From contig CAYLIK010000113.1 of NCBI GenBank assembly GCA_964383565.1, positions 1 to 10,379 of the forward strand: a stretch of DNA of 10,379 bases. Reading direction: 5' to 3'. This stretch comes from CANJQJ01 sp964383565. GTDB lineage: Bacteria; Pseudomonadota; Alphaproteobacteria; Sphingomonadales; Sphingomonadaceae. The position numbers were made by a program, and so were the translations under genes. The notes under the pieces were generated by a model. That model was not told the DNA's origin. It worked only from the letters and a program-made list of their open reading frames with translations, and made no database searches. Positions 1 through 6,884 of this stretch are shown in pieces (the stretch's first letter is position 1; each line of letters begins with the position of its first letter).

Positions 1-147
1 GATCACCATCGGCCCCAGTACCCGCGCCGGAACGAAGCCCGCGCGCAACCCGACCCAATCGGACAGCCCAAGCGCCTCCGCAATCACCCAGGCGGCGATC
101 GTGATTCCGAGCAGCCATGTGACGGCGCGCGGCGGCGGAAGGCGCAT
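1..147 (-). CDS. Probable rhomboid-family intramembrane protease, N-terminal fragment
   Basis: Only the first 49 codons are in the window; the gene runs off the left edge. The peptide starts MRLPPPRAVTWLLGITIAAW and contains one hydrophobic segment (about residues 9-28) followed by GFVPARV near residues 37-43. A short basic start, a first membrane helix and a GF(I/V)PAR motif resemble the N-termini of sphingomonad rhomboid serine proteases as I recall them; the catalytic GxS and His motifs would lie outside the window, so the family call is inference. The start is 14 nt after the greA stop, so it is probably co-transcribed with greA. No good Shine-Dalgarno sequence precedes this ATG, so the start is less certain than the frame. 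It could be another small polytopic membrane protein. Confidence 0.55.
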   Translation of the reverse strand, partial: MRLPPPRAVTWLLGITIAAWVIAEALGLSDWVGLRAGFVPARVLGPMVI

Positions 148-161
148 CGCGCTGACTTGCG

Positions 162-638
162 TCAGATGAATTCGATCTTCGAGATGACGTAGTAACGGTC
201 GCCCGATGGCACCGTCACTTCGATCTCGTCGTCGACCTTGCGGCTGATAAGCGCACGCCCCAGTGGCGAGTTGTAGGAAATGCGGCCCGATTTGGCGTCC
301 GCCTCGGTCTGGCCGACGATCTGATACTTGACCGGCTTTTCGTCTTCATCGCGCAGGGTAACCGTGGCGCCAAACACCACCTTGTCGCCCGACAGAGTCG
401 TTGGATCGATGACCAGCGCGCGGCTGAGCTTGTCCTCGAGATCGCCGATCATCGCCTCGATCTGGCCCTGCCGTTCCTTGGCGGCATGATATTCGGCATT
501 CTCGGAAAGGTCGCCATGCGCGCGCGCTTCCTCGATCGCATCGATGATCTGCGGACGCTCTTCCTTGAGACGCTCGAGCTGCTCGATGATCATTTTCTGG
601 CCTTCGGCCAGCATCGGCATCTTCTCGACAGTCGCCAT
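162..638 (-). CDS. greA: Transcription elongation factor GreA
   Basis: GreA rescues backtracked RNA polymerase by inserting its coiled coil into the secondary channel and stimulating cleavage of the RNA 3' end. The 158-residue product has the family's usual length. The N-terminal antiparallel coiled coil spans about residues 8-78 and carries the signature ARAHGDLSENAEYHAAKERQ at 38-57, including the acidic tip residues D43 and E46. The C-terminal FKBP-like domain follows, with SPLGRALISRKVDDEIEV at 124-141. The ATG at 638 is chosen because AAAGG (complement of 646-650) lies 7 nt upstream; an in-frame TTG at 656 would add six residues but contains that Shine-Dalgarno sequence. It lies 77 nt downstream of carB on the same strand and just ahead of the probable rhomboid gene. 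It is probably reached by read-through from the car genes or by a promoter inside the end of carB. Nothing looks abnormal. Confidence 0.97.
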   Translation of the reverse strand: MATVEKMPMLAEGQKMIIEQLERLKEERPQIIDAIEEARAHGDLSENAEYHAAKERQGQIEAMIGDLEDKLSRALVIDPTTLSGDKVVFGATVTLRDEDEKPVKYQIVGQTEADAKSGRISYNSPLGRALISRKVDDEIEVTVPSGDRYYVISKIEFI

Positions 639-715
639 TGCAAAACCTTTCGTCAAAACTTCTGATCAGACAGCCGGTGTCCCGGACTGCCTACAACCAA
701 GCCAGATTGTCGGGA

Positions 716-3700
716 TCAGGCGTGCGAAGCTGGATTATAATAGGTCTGCAAGGCGCGCACTTCAAGCGGTCGCTCGCGCAAGGCGGCGATGGCCTGTGCG
801 GCCGCGACGCTGGCCGAGGCCGTGGTGAAATAGGGAATCTTCCCGCTCAACGCGGAAGCCCGGATCGACTGCGAGTCGCGCAGCGATTGCCAGCCCTCGG
901 TGGTGTTGAAGATCAGCGCCACTTCTCCGTCCTTGATGCGATCCACGATGTGCGGGCGGCCCTGCTGGACCTTGTTGACCATCTCGACGGCCAGCCCTTG
1001 CTCGTTGAGATAATCGGCGGTGCCGGTGGTCGCGATGATCTTGAAACCGAGGTCGGTCAGAATCTGCACGGCCGGCAGGATATGCGGCTTGTCGCTCGGC
1101 TTGACCGAGACGAAGACGGTGCCGCCATCGGGCAGCTTGGTTCCGCTGCCGATTTGCGCCTTGGCGAACGATACGGCAAAATCCATATCAATTCCCATGA
1201 CTTCACCAGTAGACTTCATTTCCGGTGAGAGCACCGGATCGACGCCCGGGAAGCGATTGAAGGGGAACACCGCTTCCTTGACCGCGACATGATCGACATG
1301 GCGGTTGATCTGCGGGAGCGCTGCGAGCTTCTCGCCCGCCATGACGCGTGACGCGATTTTGGCGATGGGCTGACCAATCGCCTTGGCGACGAAGGGTACG
1401 GTGCGGCTGGCGCGGGGATTGACCTCAATGAGGTAGACCAGACCATCCTTCACCGCGAACTGGACGTTCATCAGCCCGCGCACTTCAAGCGCGGTCGCGA
1501 GCGCGACCGTCTGGCGCTCAATCTCCGCAATGATGTCCTGGCTGAGCGAATGGGGGGGCAGCGAGCAAGCGCTATCGCCCGAATGGACGCCCGCCTCCTC
1601 GATATGCTGCATGATCCCGGAGACCACCACATCGGTGCCGTCGCCGATGGCGTCAACATCGACCTCGATCGCATCCCGGAGATATTGATCGATCAAAACC
1701 GGACTATCTCCAGACACTTGAACAGCCGTCTGGATATAGGTTTCGAGTTGTCCGGGGGCCTCGACGATCTCCATCGCGCGGCCGCCAAGCACATAGCTGG
1801 GCCGCATCAGCACGGGGTAGCCGACTCGCTCGGCGACCGCCAACGCCTCCTCGCGGCTGCGCGCGATGCCGTTGTTGGGCTGCTTGAGGCCAAGCTTGTT
1901 GACCAGCGCGGCAAAGCGCTCGCGGTCTTCGGCAAGATCGATCGCGTCGGGCGAGGTGCCAAGAATCGGGATACCCGCATCCTCAAGCTCCTGCGCGAGC
2001 TTGAGCGGAGTCTGTCCGCCGAACTGGACGATAACGCCCACCAGCTCGCCCTTGCTCATCTCGACATGCAGGATCTCCAGAACGTCTTCGGCCGTCACCG
2101 GCTCGAAATAGAGGCGGTCGGAGGTGTCGTAATCGGTCGACACCGTCTCGGGGTTGCAATTGATCATGATCGTCTCGAACCCGGCGTCGCTCAGCGCGAA
2201 GCAGGCATGGCAGCAGCAATAATCGAACTCGATCCCCTGCCCGATCCGGTTCGGGCCGCCGCCAAGGATGACGATCTTCCTACGATCCGTCGGCTGGCTC
2301 TCGCATTCGGGCTCTCCGAACACGGGGGCCTCATAGGTCGAATACATATAGGGCGTCTTCGCCTCGAACTCGGCAGCGCAGGTGTCGATCCGCTTGAACA
2401 CCGGACGCACGCCTAGCTTGTGGCGGAGCGCGCGGACCTCTTTCTCAGTCACGCCGCCGGTCATCGCGGAGATGGCGTCATGGACCAGGCCGGTGCCATG
2501 CGCGACGCTCGTGCTCATCCCGCGCATATTGGCCGATTGCAGCGCCAGATAGGCCAGCCGCTTGTCGGAGAAGCCCATCGACTTCAGCTTGCGTAGCCCT
2601 TCCGCGTCGCGCGGCAGGCCGTTGGTGCAAACCTCTGCCTCGGCGTCGATGATCTCCTTGATCCGTTCCAGGAACCAGGGATCATATTTGGCAATACGGT
2701 GGATCTCGTCTATCGTGAAACCCTCGCGCAACGCCTGCGCGGCGACGAGCAGCCGGTCGGGCGTCGGCCGGGCCAGCTCGGCCTCGATGTCCGCACGCGA
2801 CGCACCCACCAGCGCCTCGAAGAAGTTGAAGCCCGACAGGCCGGTCTCCAATCCGCGCAGCGCCTTCTGGAGGCTCTCGTGAATCGAGCGGCCGATCGCC
2901 ATCACCTCGCCGACCGATTTCATGGCGGTGGACAGCAGCGGCTCGGCGCCCTTGAACTTCTCGAACGCGAAACGCGGGATCTTGGTCACGACATAGTCGA
3001 TCGTCGGTTCGAACGAGGCCGGTGTCGCGCCGGTGATGTCGTTGTCGATCTCGTCGAGCGTGTAGCCCACCGCCAGCTTCGCCGCGACCTTGGCGATCGG
3101 GAAGCCCGTCGCTTTGGACGCCAGCGCCGAGGAGCGGCTGACGCGCGGGTTCATCTCGATCACGACCAGCCGGCCATCCTTCGGATTAACTGCGAACTGG
3201 ACGTTAGAACCACCTGTTTCGACACCGATTTCACGCAAGCAGGCAATGCTCGCGTTGCGCATGATCTGATATTCCTTGTCGGTCAGCGTCAGCGCGGGCG
3301 CCACCGTGATCGAATCGCCGGTGTGGATGCCCATCGGATCGACATTCTCGATCGAGCAGATGATGATGGCGTTGTCGTTGCGATCCCGCACGACCTCCAT
3401 CTCATATTCCTTCCAGCCGAGCAGCGATTCCTCGATCAGCACCTCGGTGGTCGGTGAGGCATCAAGACCGCCGGTCACGATCCGGATGAACTCGTCCTTG
3501 TTATAGGCGATGCCCCCGCCCGTGCCGCCCATCGTGAAGCTCGGACGGATAATCGACGGCAGCCCGGTGTGCTCAAGCGCGGCGAGCGCCTCCTCGATCG
3601 TGTGCGCGATTGCCGAGCGGGCGCTTTCGAGGCCGATCTTGCTCATTGCCTCGCGGAATTTCAGCCGGTCCTCGGCTTTGTCGATCGCCTCGGCATCGGC

Positions 3701-4051
3701 ACCGATCATGATGCAGCCATATTTCTCCAGAGTGCCGTCGTGCCACAGCGCCAGTGCGGTATTGAGCGCGGTCTGCCCGCCCATCGTCGGCAGCACGGCG
3801 TCAGGCCGCTCCTTCTCGATGATCTTGGCGACGATTTCGGGCGTGATCGGCTCGATATAGGTCGCGTCGGCCATGTCCGGATCCGTCATGATCGTGGCCG
3901 GATTGGAATTGACCAGGATGATCCGATAGCCCTCCTCGCGCAGCGCCTTCACCGCCTGCGTCCCCGAATAATCGAACTCGCACGCCTGCCCGATGACGAT
4001 CGGGCCGGCACCGATGATGAGGATGGAGGAAATGTCAGTGCGTTTGGGCAT
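716..4051 (-). CDS. carB: Carbamoyl-phosphate synthase large subunit CarB
   Basis: CarB uses ammonia channelled from CarA, bicarbonate and two ATP to make carbamoyl phosphate for pyrimidine and arginine synthesis. The 1111-residue product is complete, slightly longer than the 1073 residues of E. coli. Domains in order: carboxyphosphate ATP-grasp half (about 1-405, with MGGQTALNTAL at 90-100, R129, RPSFTMGGTGGG at 169-180, EMNPRVSRSSAL at 299-310); oligomerisation domain (about 410-560); carbamoyl-phosphate ATP-grasp half (about 590-960, with GGGPNRIGQGIEFDY at 597-611, RPSYVLGGRAMEIV at 750-763, EVNPRASRTVPF at 876-887); C-terminal MGS-like allosteric domain (about 975-1095, with ATTGTADYL and FNTTEG). 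The start MPKRTDISSI agrees with the family. Its Shine-Dalgarno is poor: AAGG lies 13 nt upstream, and a strong repeat hairpin begins 20 nt upstream. It is separated from carA by a small exported-protein gene and a repeat-filled 207-nt gap, so it may not be tightly coupled to carA. Confidence 0.99.
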   Translation of the reverse strand: MPKRTDISSILIIGAGPIVIGQACEFDYSGTQAVKALREEGYRIILVNSNPATIMTDPDMADATYIEPITPEIVAKIIEKERPDAVLPTMGGQTALNTALALWHDGTLEKYGCIMIGADAEAIDKAEDRLKFREAMSKIGLESARSAIAHTIEEALAALEHTGLPSIIRPSFTMGGTGGGIAYNKDEFIRIVTGGLDASPTTEVLIEESLLGWKEYEMEVVRDRNDNAIIICSIENVDPMGIHTGDSITVAPALTLTDKEYQIMRNASIACLREIGVETGGSNVQFAVNPKDGRLVVIEMNPRVSRSSALASKATGFPIAKVAAKLAVGYTLDEIDNDITGATPASFEPTIDYVVTKIPRFAFEKFKGAEPLLSTAMKSVGEVMAIGRSIHESLQKALRGLETGLSGFNFFEALVGASRADIEAELARPTPDRLLVAAQALREGFTIDEIHRIAKYDPWFLERIKEIIDAEAEVCTNGLPRDAEGLRKLKSMGFSDKRLAYLALQSANMRGMSTSVAHGTGLVHDAISAMTGGVTEKEVRALRHKLGVRPVFKRIDTCAAEFEAKTPYMYSTYEAPVFGEPECESQPTDRRKIVILGGGPNRIGQGIEFDYCCCHACFALSDAGFETIMINCNPETVSTDYDTSDRLYFEPVTAEDVLEILHVEMSKGELVGVIVQFGGQTPLKLAQELEDAGIPILGTSPDAIDLAEDRERFAALVNKLGLKQPNNGIARSREEALAVAERVGYPVLMRPSYVLGGRAMEIVEAPGQLETYIQTAVQVSGDSPVLIDQYLRDAIEVDVDAIGDGTDVVVSGIMQHIEEAGVHSGDSACSLPPHSLSQDIIAEIERQTVALATALEVRGLMNVQFAVKDGLVYLIEVNPRASRTVPFVAKAIGQPIAKIASRVMAGEKLAALPQINRHVDHVAVKEAVFPFNRFPGVDPVLSPEMKSTGEVMGIDMDFAVSFAKAQIGSGTKLPDGGTVFVSVKPSDKPHILPAVQILTDLGFKIIATTGTADYLNEQGLAVEMVNKVQQGRPHIVDRIKDGEVALIFNTTEGWQSLRDSQSIRASALSGKIPYFTTASASVAAAQAIAALRERPLEVRALQTYYNPASHA

Positions 4052-4070
4052 TATCGTGAGACGACCTTAT

Positions 4071-4105
4071 AACCCTCTCCCATGGGGAGAGGGTTGGGTG
4101 AGGGG
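4071..4105 (+). repeat. REP-like palindrome with G-rich tail (copy A, family 1)
   Basis: An 11-bp stem (AACCCTCTCCC at 4071-4081 with GGGAGAGGGTT at 4085-4095) with a 3-nt loop is followed by the tail of the element, TTGGGTGAGGGG (4094-4105). Its reverse complement closely matches copy B at 4202-4238, giving an inverted pair whose tails face inward. It lies 20 nt upstream of the carB start. This architecture is that of REP/REPIN-type elements moved in trans by REP-associated transposases; no such transposase gene is in the window. Confidence 0.85.
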
Positions 4106-4109
4106 TAGA

Positions 4110-4176
4110 CCTTCTCCCGATCGGGAGAAGGATACGAAGGCTTGGCGGCTGTGCCCTAGACGAAGTTGGATGAGGG
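4110..4176 (+). repeat. Second REP-like element nested between copies A and B
   Basis: The element opens with a perfect 22-nt palindrome at 4110-4131 (core CTTCTCCCGATCGGGAGAAG) and ends 35 nt later with TTGGATGAGGG at 4166-4176. That tail differs by one base from TTGGGTGAGGG in copy A. The stem sequence is different from copy A, so this looks like a related but separate element nested in the pair. The palindrome is plain to see; treating the whole 67 nt as one element is inference from the shared tail. Confidence 0.6.
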
Positions 4177-4201
4177 TTTCCGCCCAAGCGATAGGTGGCA
4201 A

Positions 4202-4238
4202 CCCCCTCACCCCAACCCTCTCCCCGGCGGGGAGAGGG
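4202..4238 (-). repeat. REP-like palindrome with G-rich tail (copy B, family 1)
   Basis: Read on the minus strand, a 10-bp stem (CCCTCTCCCC with GGGGAGAGGG, arms at 4229-4238 and 4216-4225, 3-nt loop) is followed by the tail TTGGGGTGAGGGGG (4215-4202). It is the inverted partner of copy A across about 96 nt. It begins 20 nt downstream of the stop of the small exported-protein gene, where in the transcript it could protect the upstream carA message from 3' exonucleases. It lacks a U-tract, so it is not a typical intrinsic terminator. Confidence 0.85.
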
Positions 4239-4258
4239 AGTCGATGGCGCATGCCGCA

Positions 4259-4765
4259 TCATACCGTATCGCCTGGCGGGGCTACGGGTCGCTCTTGCGG
4301 CGCAACAGGCGCCTCGTTCGGCGGATAGACGAAAGGCTTGTCCTTCACCCACTGCATGATGGCGCCGAACGCCTTGTCAAAACCTTCCATGACCGTCTTT
4401 TCGGTCTCAAGCGTGACGGCGGCGCAGGTCTTGCGGAACTCGGCGAAATCATAAGCGATCTCTTCGCGCACGCTCTTGATCGCATCGTCGTCATTCTTGA
4501 ATTCCAGCGACGCGGTATATTCTGAAGCACTATCGCAGCCCGAGAACTTGGCCGAAACCGTCCCGCTCCGTCCCGGCCCCGCTTTGTACGTGATTTCGGC
4601 TCCCGACGCCTTGCGGACCATCGCGACTTCGCGGTCGAGGTCATTTCCAGGCTTACCGCCGACGTCGGTCAGCGCCCAGCCAGCGACTTGCTCGGTACGG
4701 TCGGCAGCGTGAGCGGGAATCGAAATGGCAGCGGCAGGGAGCGCGATAAGAATCGCAGCCTTCAT
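4259..4765 (-). CDS. Exported protein of unknown family, translationally coupled to carA
   Basis: I do not recognise this 168-residue protein. Residues 1-20 form a clear Sec signal peptide (MKAAILIALP, then a small-residue stretch ending AHA before ADR), so the mature protein should be periplasmic. The mature part has two cysteines (C77 and C114) that could form a disulfide, a charged central region with a run NDDDAIKSVREE near 91-102, and a Pro-rich tail from about 144 (PPNEAPVAPQERPVAPP). There is no lipobox and no second membrane segment. The start ATG overlaps the carA stop as ATGA, with GGAG 8 nt upstream inside the end of carA, which decides the start; a longer in-frame reading into carA is only a shadow. 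Translational coupling suggests co-expression with carA, but a periplasmic protein has no obvious role in carbamoyl phosphate synthesis. Confidence 0.85.
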   Translation of the reverse strand: MKAAILIALPAAAISIPAHAADRTEQVAGWALTDVGGKPGNDLDREVAMVRKASGAEITYKAGPGRSGTVSAKFSGCDSASEYTASLEFKNDDDAIKSVREEIAYDFAEFRKTCAAVTLETEKTVMEGFDKAFGAIMQWVKDKPFVYPPNEAPVAPQERPVAPPGDTV

Positions 4766-5955
4766 GCCTGCTTCTCCAGCATCCCCACAAACTTCTCGAA
4801 CAGATAATGGCTGTCCTGCGGGCCGGGGCTGGCTTCGGGGTGATATTGCACGCTGAAGGCGGGTTTGTCGGTCAGTTCGATGCCGCAGTTGGAGCCGTCG
4901 AACAGGCTGATATGGGTCGGCTTCACATTGTCCGGCAGCGTGTCGACATCGACCGCGAAGCCGTGGTTCATGCTGGTGATCTCGACGCGGCCATCGTCCA
5001 GCCGCTTGACCGGATGGTTCGCGCCGCGATGGCCCTGGTGCATCTTGAGCGTCTTCCCGCCCACGGCGAGGCCAAGCATCTGGTGGCCGAGGCAGATGCC
5101 GAACAACGGCTTGCCCGTTTCCAGCCATTGCCGGATCACCGGCACCGCATATTCGCCGGTCGCCGCCGGATCGCCAGGGCCGTTGGAGAGGAACAGGCCA
5201 TCGGGCTGATGCGCCATAATATCGTCGAAGCTCGCCTGCGCGGGGACTACGGTCACGTCCGCGCCGGCATCGATCAGGTTGCGCAGGATGTTGCGCTTGA
5301 TGCCATAATCGATCGCGACGACCTTGGGTTTTTTGCCCGCCTTGGCGTCAACTTTGTCAACTTTGGAAAAGTCGGCATAGCCTGAGCCTAGCGACCACAG
5401 GCCCTCGCTCCAACCATAGACCTGGGTGGCGGAGACGTCCTTTGCAAGGTCCATGCCCTCGAGGCCCTGCCAAGCCTTCGCCTTGGCAAGCAGCGCGTCG
5501 AGATCGAACTTGCCGTTCGCGTTATGCGCGATCACGGCATTGGGCGCACCCGCCATCCGGATCAGCCGGGTCAGCGCGCGGGTGTCGACGCCCGAGAGGC
5601 CGATCCGCCCGTTGATCTTGAGCCATTGATCAAGATGCTGGGTCGCGCGGAAATTCGAAGGTTCGGTCAGATCCTGCCGCACCACCATGCCAAGCGCGTG
5701 CGGGTTGATCGCCTCGATATCCTCGGGGTTGGTGCCGACATTGCCGATGTGCGGGAAGGTAAAAGTGATGATCTGCCCCGCATATGAAGGATCGGTCATC
5801 ACCTCCTGATAGCCGGTCATCGCGGTGTTGAAGCAGACCTCGCCAACCGCATCGCCCTCTGCGCCGAAGCCCCTGCCCCACACGACCTGCCCCGTTGCCA
5901 ATACCAATACGCCCGTCGCTCCGTTTGGCGCAGGCGTTTGGTTGGCGGCGGCCAT
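4762..5955 (-). CDS. carA: Carbamoyl-phosphate synthase small subunit CarA (glutaminase)
   Basis: CarA hydrolyses glutamine and passes ammonia through a tunnel to CarB. The 397-residue product is complete. The N-terminal CPSase small-chain domain spans about residues 13-150 (TGYQEVMTDPSYAGQIITFT near 47-66, SGVDTRALTR at 121-130). The class I glutamine amidotransferase domain spans about 210-392, with SNGPGDP (257-263), nucleophile C288 in GICLGHQMLG, and H372 and E374 in QYHPEASPGP completing the triad. The ATG at 5955 is preceded by GAGGAG (complement of 5965-5970) 9 nt upstream. It is the first gene of the minus-strand cluster and diverges from the yqeY-family gene. Its stop overlaps the next gene as ATGA. 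Separation of carA from carB by another gene occurs in several proteobacteria; having an exported protein there is less usual. Confidence 0.99.
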   Translation of the reverse strand: MAAANQTPAPNGATGVLVLATGQVVWGRGFGAEGDAVGEVCFNTAMTGYQEVMTDPSYAGQIITFTFPHIGNVGTNPEDIEAINPHALGMVVRQDLTEPSNFRATQHLDQWLKINGRIGLSGVDTRALTRLIRMAGAPNAVIAHNANGKFDLDALLAKAKAWQGLEGMDLAKDVSATQVYGWSEGLWSLGSGYADFSKVDKVDAKAGKKPKVVAIDYGIKRNILRNLIDAGADVTVVPAQASFDDIMAHQPDGLFLSNGPGDPAATGEYAVPVIRQWLETGKPLFGICLGHQMLGLAVGGKTLKMHQGHRGANHPVKRLDDGRVEITSMNHGFAVDVDTLPDNVKPTHISLFDGSNCGIELTDKPAFSVQYHPEASPGPQDSHYLFEKFVGMLEKQA

Positions 5956-6004
5956 AAGGCGTCACTCCTCGTTGGGTTGGTCTGTCGATGTCGCTAAGGC
6001 GTTT

Positions 6005-6033
6005 CCGCTAGAGACGACGCCCCGCACCGTCAA
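6005..6033 (-). promoter_or_regulatory. Possible sigma-70-type promoter for carA
   Basis: On the minus strand TTGACG (complement of 6028-6033) is followed 17 nt later by TAGCGG (complement of 6005-6010), about 50 nt before the carA start. The -35 matches the alphaproteobacterial consensus well; the -10 is poor. The 147-nt divergent region 5956-6102 must also hold the promoter of the yqeY-dnaG-rpoD genes, for which I see no convincing pair of boxes. No PyrR-type attenuator or ARG-box palindrome stands out. Confidence 0.3.
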
Positions 6034-6102
6034 TCCTATTAAATCCCGAGGAGCCGCGCTAAGGGATTCGCTTTCCTCAAATTTCCCGAAAGAAGGGTCC
6101 CG

Positions 6103-6555
6103 ATGATCCGCGACGATATCAAGGCCGCGCTGGTGAACGCCATGAAAAGCGGCGACAAACCCGGCACCGCCGCCATCCGCCTGATTCAGTCCGCAATCAA
6201 GAATCGCGACATCGAACTGCGCACCGCGAGCCAGCAGCCCGATGACGATCTGCTCATCACCGAGGTGCTGCAGAAGATGATCAAGCAGCGCCGCGAATCG
6301 ATCGAGATGTATGAGAAGGGCAACCGGCAGGAACTGGCCGATGCCGAGAAGGCCGAGGTGGTGGTGATCGAGCGATTCCTGCCGCAGCAGATGAGTGACG
6401 CGGAAGCCACGGCGGCGATCAAGGCGATCGTAGCCGAGGTGGGCGCGACGTCGGTCAAGGATATGGGCAAGGTGATGGCGGCGCTGAAGGAGCGCCATGC
6501 CGGGCAGATCGACATGAGCAAGGCAAGCGGACTGGTGAAGGGGGCACTCTCTTAA
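6103..6555 (+). CDS. yqeY: GatB/YqeY-domain protein
   Basis: This 150-residue soluble protein is the stand-alone YqeY family, related to the C-terminal helical domain of the GatB subunit of the tRNA-dependent amidotransferase. Its exact role is not established; tRNA interaction is inferred from the homology. The start MIRDDIKAALVNAMKSGD, the EVLQKMIKQRRESIEMYEKG segment (about 63-82), RFLPQQMSDAE (93-103) and the end SVKDMGKVMAALKERHAGQI (about 121-140) are family hallmarks, and the length is normal. GAAGGG at 6092-6097 lies 5 nt before the ATG. Genes of this family are commonly found beside rpsU, dnaG and rpoD, and the same order is seen here without rpsU. The stop TAA is followed 2 nt later by the first 36-bp repeat; the frame beyond the stop stays open through the DUF559 fragment. 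Confidence 0.95.
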   Translation: MIRDDIKAALVNAMKSGDKPGTAAIRLIQSAIKNRDIELRTASQQPDDDLLITEVLQKMIKQRRESIEMYEKGNRQELADAEKAEVVVIERFLPQQMSDAEATAAIKAIVAEVGATSVKDMGKVMAALKERHAGQIDMSKASGLVKGALS

Positions 6556-6556
6556 T

Positions 6557-6592
6557 CTCCCCTCCCGCCAGCGGGAGGGGTCGGGGGAGGGC
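6557..6592 (+). repeat. 36-bp REP-like repeat, left copy (family 2)
   Basis: A 10-bp perfect stem (CCCCTCCCGC at 6559-6568, GCGGGAGGGG at 6571-6580, 2-nt CA loop) is followed by the G-rich tail TCGGGGGAGGGC (6581-6592). All 36 bases match the reverse complement of 6849-6884. It begins 2 nt after the yqeY stop codon. In RNA it could act as a 3' stabiliser of the yqeY message; there is no U-tract that would make it a standard terminator. The tail points toward the DUF559 fragment. Confidence 0.92.
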
Positions 6593-6848
6593 CTGTTCAC
6601 AGATGGACAAGGGCTACAGTCAACTGTCAGGTGCCGATCGACCCATTCATCTGCGACTTCGTTTCCCGAAGCCTAAAGCTGATCATCGAGATCGACGGCG
6701 GCCAACATGACTGGAACGCCGAAGCCGACCAACGCCGCACCAATTTTCTCGAAGCGCAGGGTTACAAGGTGATCCGCTTCTGGAATAATGATGTGATCGA
6801 GCGGATCGAGGGAGTCGTGCTGGAGATCGAGAGGGTGATTGCTGACAT

Positions 6849-6884
6849 GCCCTCCCCCGACCCCTCCCGCTGGCGGGAGGGGAG
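6849..6884 (-). repeat. 36-bp REP-like repeat, right copy (family 2)
   Basis: This is the perfect inverted partner of 6557-6592, 256 nt away. Its stem arms are at 6861-6870 and 6873-6882, with a 2-nt loop. It serves three sequences at once: the repeat itself, the end of the DUF559 reading frame (stop TAG at 6886-6888) and the ribosome binding region of dnaG. The tail (6849-6860) points back toward the DUF559 fragment, as in the left copy. Confidence 0.92.
6876..6884 (+). promoter_or_regulatory. dnaG ribosome binding site embedded in the repeat hairpin
   Basis: The purine run GGAGGGGAG ends 6 nt before the dnaG ATG and is the only plausible Shine-Dalgarno sequence. Bases 6876-6882 lie in the right arm of the 10-bp hairpin (6861-6882) of the right repeat. 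In RNA the hairpin would occlude most of it. A weaker GGAG (6881-6884) would remain half free. Confidence 0.7.

Noticed and set aside
162..656. TTG start for greA six codons upstream
   Set aside because: The TTG version contains the AAAGG ribosome binding sequence of the internal ATG, and MATVEKMPML fits the family's N-terminus.
661..689. Imperfect hairpin (671-689) and perfect 10-nt palindrome TCTGATCAGA (661-670) between carB and greA
   Set aside because: Considered as a carB terminator or a regulator site, but there is no U-tract directly after the stem, the stem has a bulge, and nothing ties the palindrome to a known operator.
1550..3457. Long plus-strand open frames opposite carB
   Set aside because: They are antisense shadows of a complete CarB of normal length; no ribosome binding site or family motif is seen.
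4071..4238. CRISPR-like array from the repeated palindromes
   Set aside because: Repeats are inverted and of different sequence, not regularly spaced direct repeats, and no cas gene is present.
4259..5128. Longer 289-codon version of the exported protein beginning inside carA
   Set aside because: The extra 121 codons overlap carA in another frame and would hide a clean signal peptide; the ATGA start with GGAG 8 nt upstream fits better.
6559..6580. Intrinsic terminator after yqeY
   Set aside because: The stem is strong but is followed by G-rich sequence and no U-run; it is better explained as part of the 36-bp repeat.
5962..6600. 212-codon minus-strand frame opposite yqeY
   Set aside because: Its start lies in the left 36-bp repeat and the rest is antisense to YqeY; no support for a gene.
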